In this document: in pieces, positions 63,446 to 64,000 of the stretch | Layout: the number at the start of each line of letters is the position of its first letter | Numbering within the stretch: the stretch's first letter is position 1 | NCBI GenBank assembly: GCA_034336665.1 | Contig: JAPFBE010000032.1 | Coordinates: 4,340,001 to 4,404,000 of the forward strand | Source: Luscinia megarhynchos | Taxonomy: Eukaryota > Chordata > Aves > Passeriformes > Turdidae | Direction: 5' to 3' | DNA length: 64,000 nucleotides | Made by a program: the position numbers and the translations under genes | The notes under the pieces: generated by a model | What the model was told of the DNA's origin: nothing | Database searches by the model: none | What the model saw: only the letters and a program-made list of their open reading frames with translations

Positions 63446-64000
63446 AATTGCCAGTGCATCCACTAGAATTATTTACTCATATCCTGCTGTGTGATAGGAT
63501 TAGAAAGAAGGCAAACAGGCTTAAACTTTGAAGGGTACAAAGAAAAACTACATTACTAGAATATATAAGAAAAAATAATAAGAATCAGAATAAAACTTTC
63601 AGAACACTTCTCCTCCCCCCACAACGTTTTTTTTTTTTTTACACTGACAACATACAGAAAGAAATCAATCAGTTTACCATCTTTAAAAATAGTCTTTCAC
63701 CTATTCACATAGGGAGAGGAGACTTCTCTTCAGTCTTTGGAGATTTTCTCCACAAGAAACAGTTGTCTCGTGGCCTTGATGTCACAGTGAATCAGCCACC
63801 TAGGAGAATGGAAATCTGATCACTGTAAAAAACCCTTCCTCAATTAACAGTCTTCCCACAACCGTTATTGAGGACCATGTCAATTTATAGGGCACACTTT
63901 AAGGATTATAACAATTCAAACAAAAGCTCTCTTTGTCTTCCAAAACAGAGGTCTTTCTTCTTCTCCTCCTTGAGGGGCAGCAGATATCTTCATCTCCTCT
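63446..64000 (-). mobile_element. Minus-strand LTR, cut by window end
   Basis: Reverse complement matches the U5 side of the LTR at 23140-24973 (GCTGATTCACTGTGACAT, then CAAGAAACAG/GAGAACTG-like block). Upstream part lies beyond 64000. Confidence 0.7.

Overview
The window reads as a bird chromosome, and probably a sex-chromosome (W-like) segment. The evidence is the chicken-repeat LINE family CR1 with avian-type 3' tails (ATTCTATGATTCTATG or ATTCTGTGAT), several endogenous retrovirus (ERV) families, and one single-copy vertebrate gene, the kinesin-13 gene KIF2A. KIF2A is Z-linked in birds from general knowledge. The density of ERVs and nested LTRs in its introns fits a W gametolog, but the sequence alone does not prove W linkage. 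There are no bacterial-type genes, CRISPR arrays or operons.

Host gene. Seven KIF2A exons lie on the minus strand at 52699-52809, 32061-32128, 30120-30233 (a 38-codon cassette exon), 28865-29015, 27657-27758, 21664-21799 and 13385-13470. They encode the end of the motor domain, the neck and the C-terminal coiled coil down to the stop codon. All have AG/GT boundaries and compatible phases. More 5' exons must lie beyond 64000. The gene is open in every exon seen, while its introns are largely made of retroelements.

Mobile DNA, left to right. E1 (1-7394, minus) is a class II (ERVK, betaretrovirus-like) provirus with a gammaretrovirus-type transmembrane env; its 5' LTR is missing. E2 (about 7395-10747, plus) is the 3' half of a class III (ERVL) provirus. 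E3 (13734-20213, plus) is a full-length ERVL with two LTRs and a 5-bp duplication, inserted in a CR1. LTRs at 23140-24973 and 25105-26897 follow; the second is split by a solo LTR at 25268-26005. Solo LTRs sit at about 32295-32850 and 32893-33616. E8 (34582-39456) is an ERVK with a 6-bp duplication and near-identical LTRs, inserted together with a CR1 (39931-41068) into an older LTR. More LTRs and CR1 pieces fill 42.1-47.2 kb. E13 (49170-51859) is a gag-only ERVL nested in an LTR. A gag-only ERVK with 6-bp duplications (55571-57667) is nested in another LTR. E17 (61273-63445) is a third broken ERVL, and a minus-strand LTR closes the window.

The most interesting signals are these: a hydrophobic, multi-membrane-segment leader upstream of ERVL gag, seen at the same place in three elements; ERVLs that share pol or U5 modules but carry unrelated LTR U3 regions; the E1 combination of betaretroviral pol with gamma-type env; and the survival of intact KIF2A exons in this setting.
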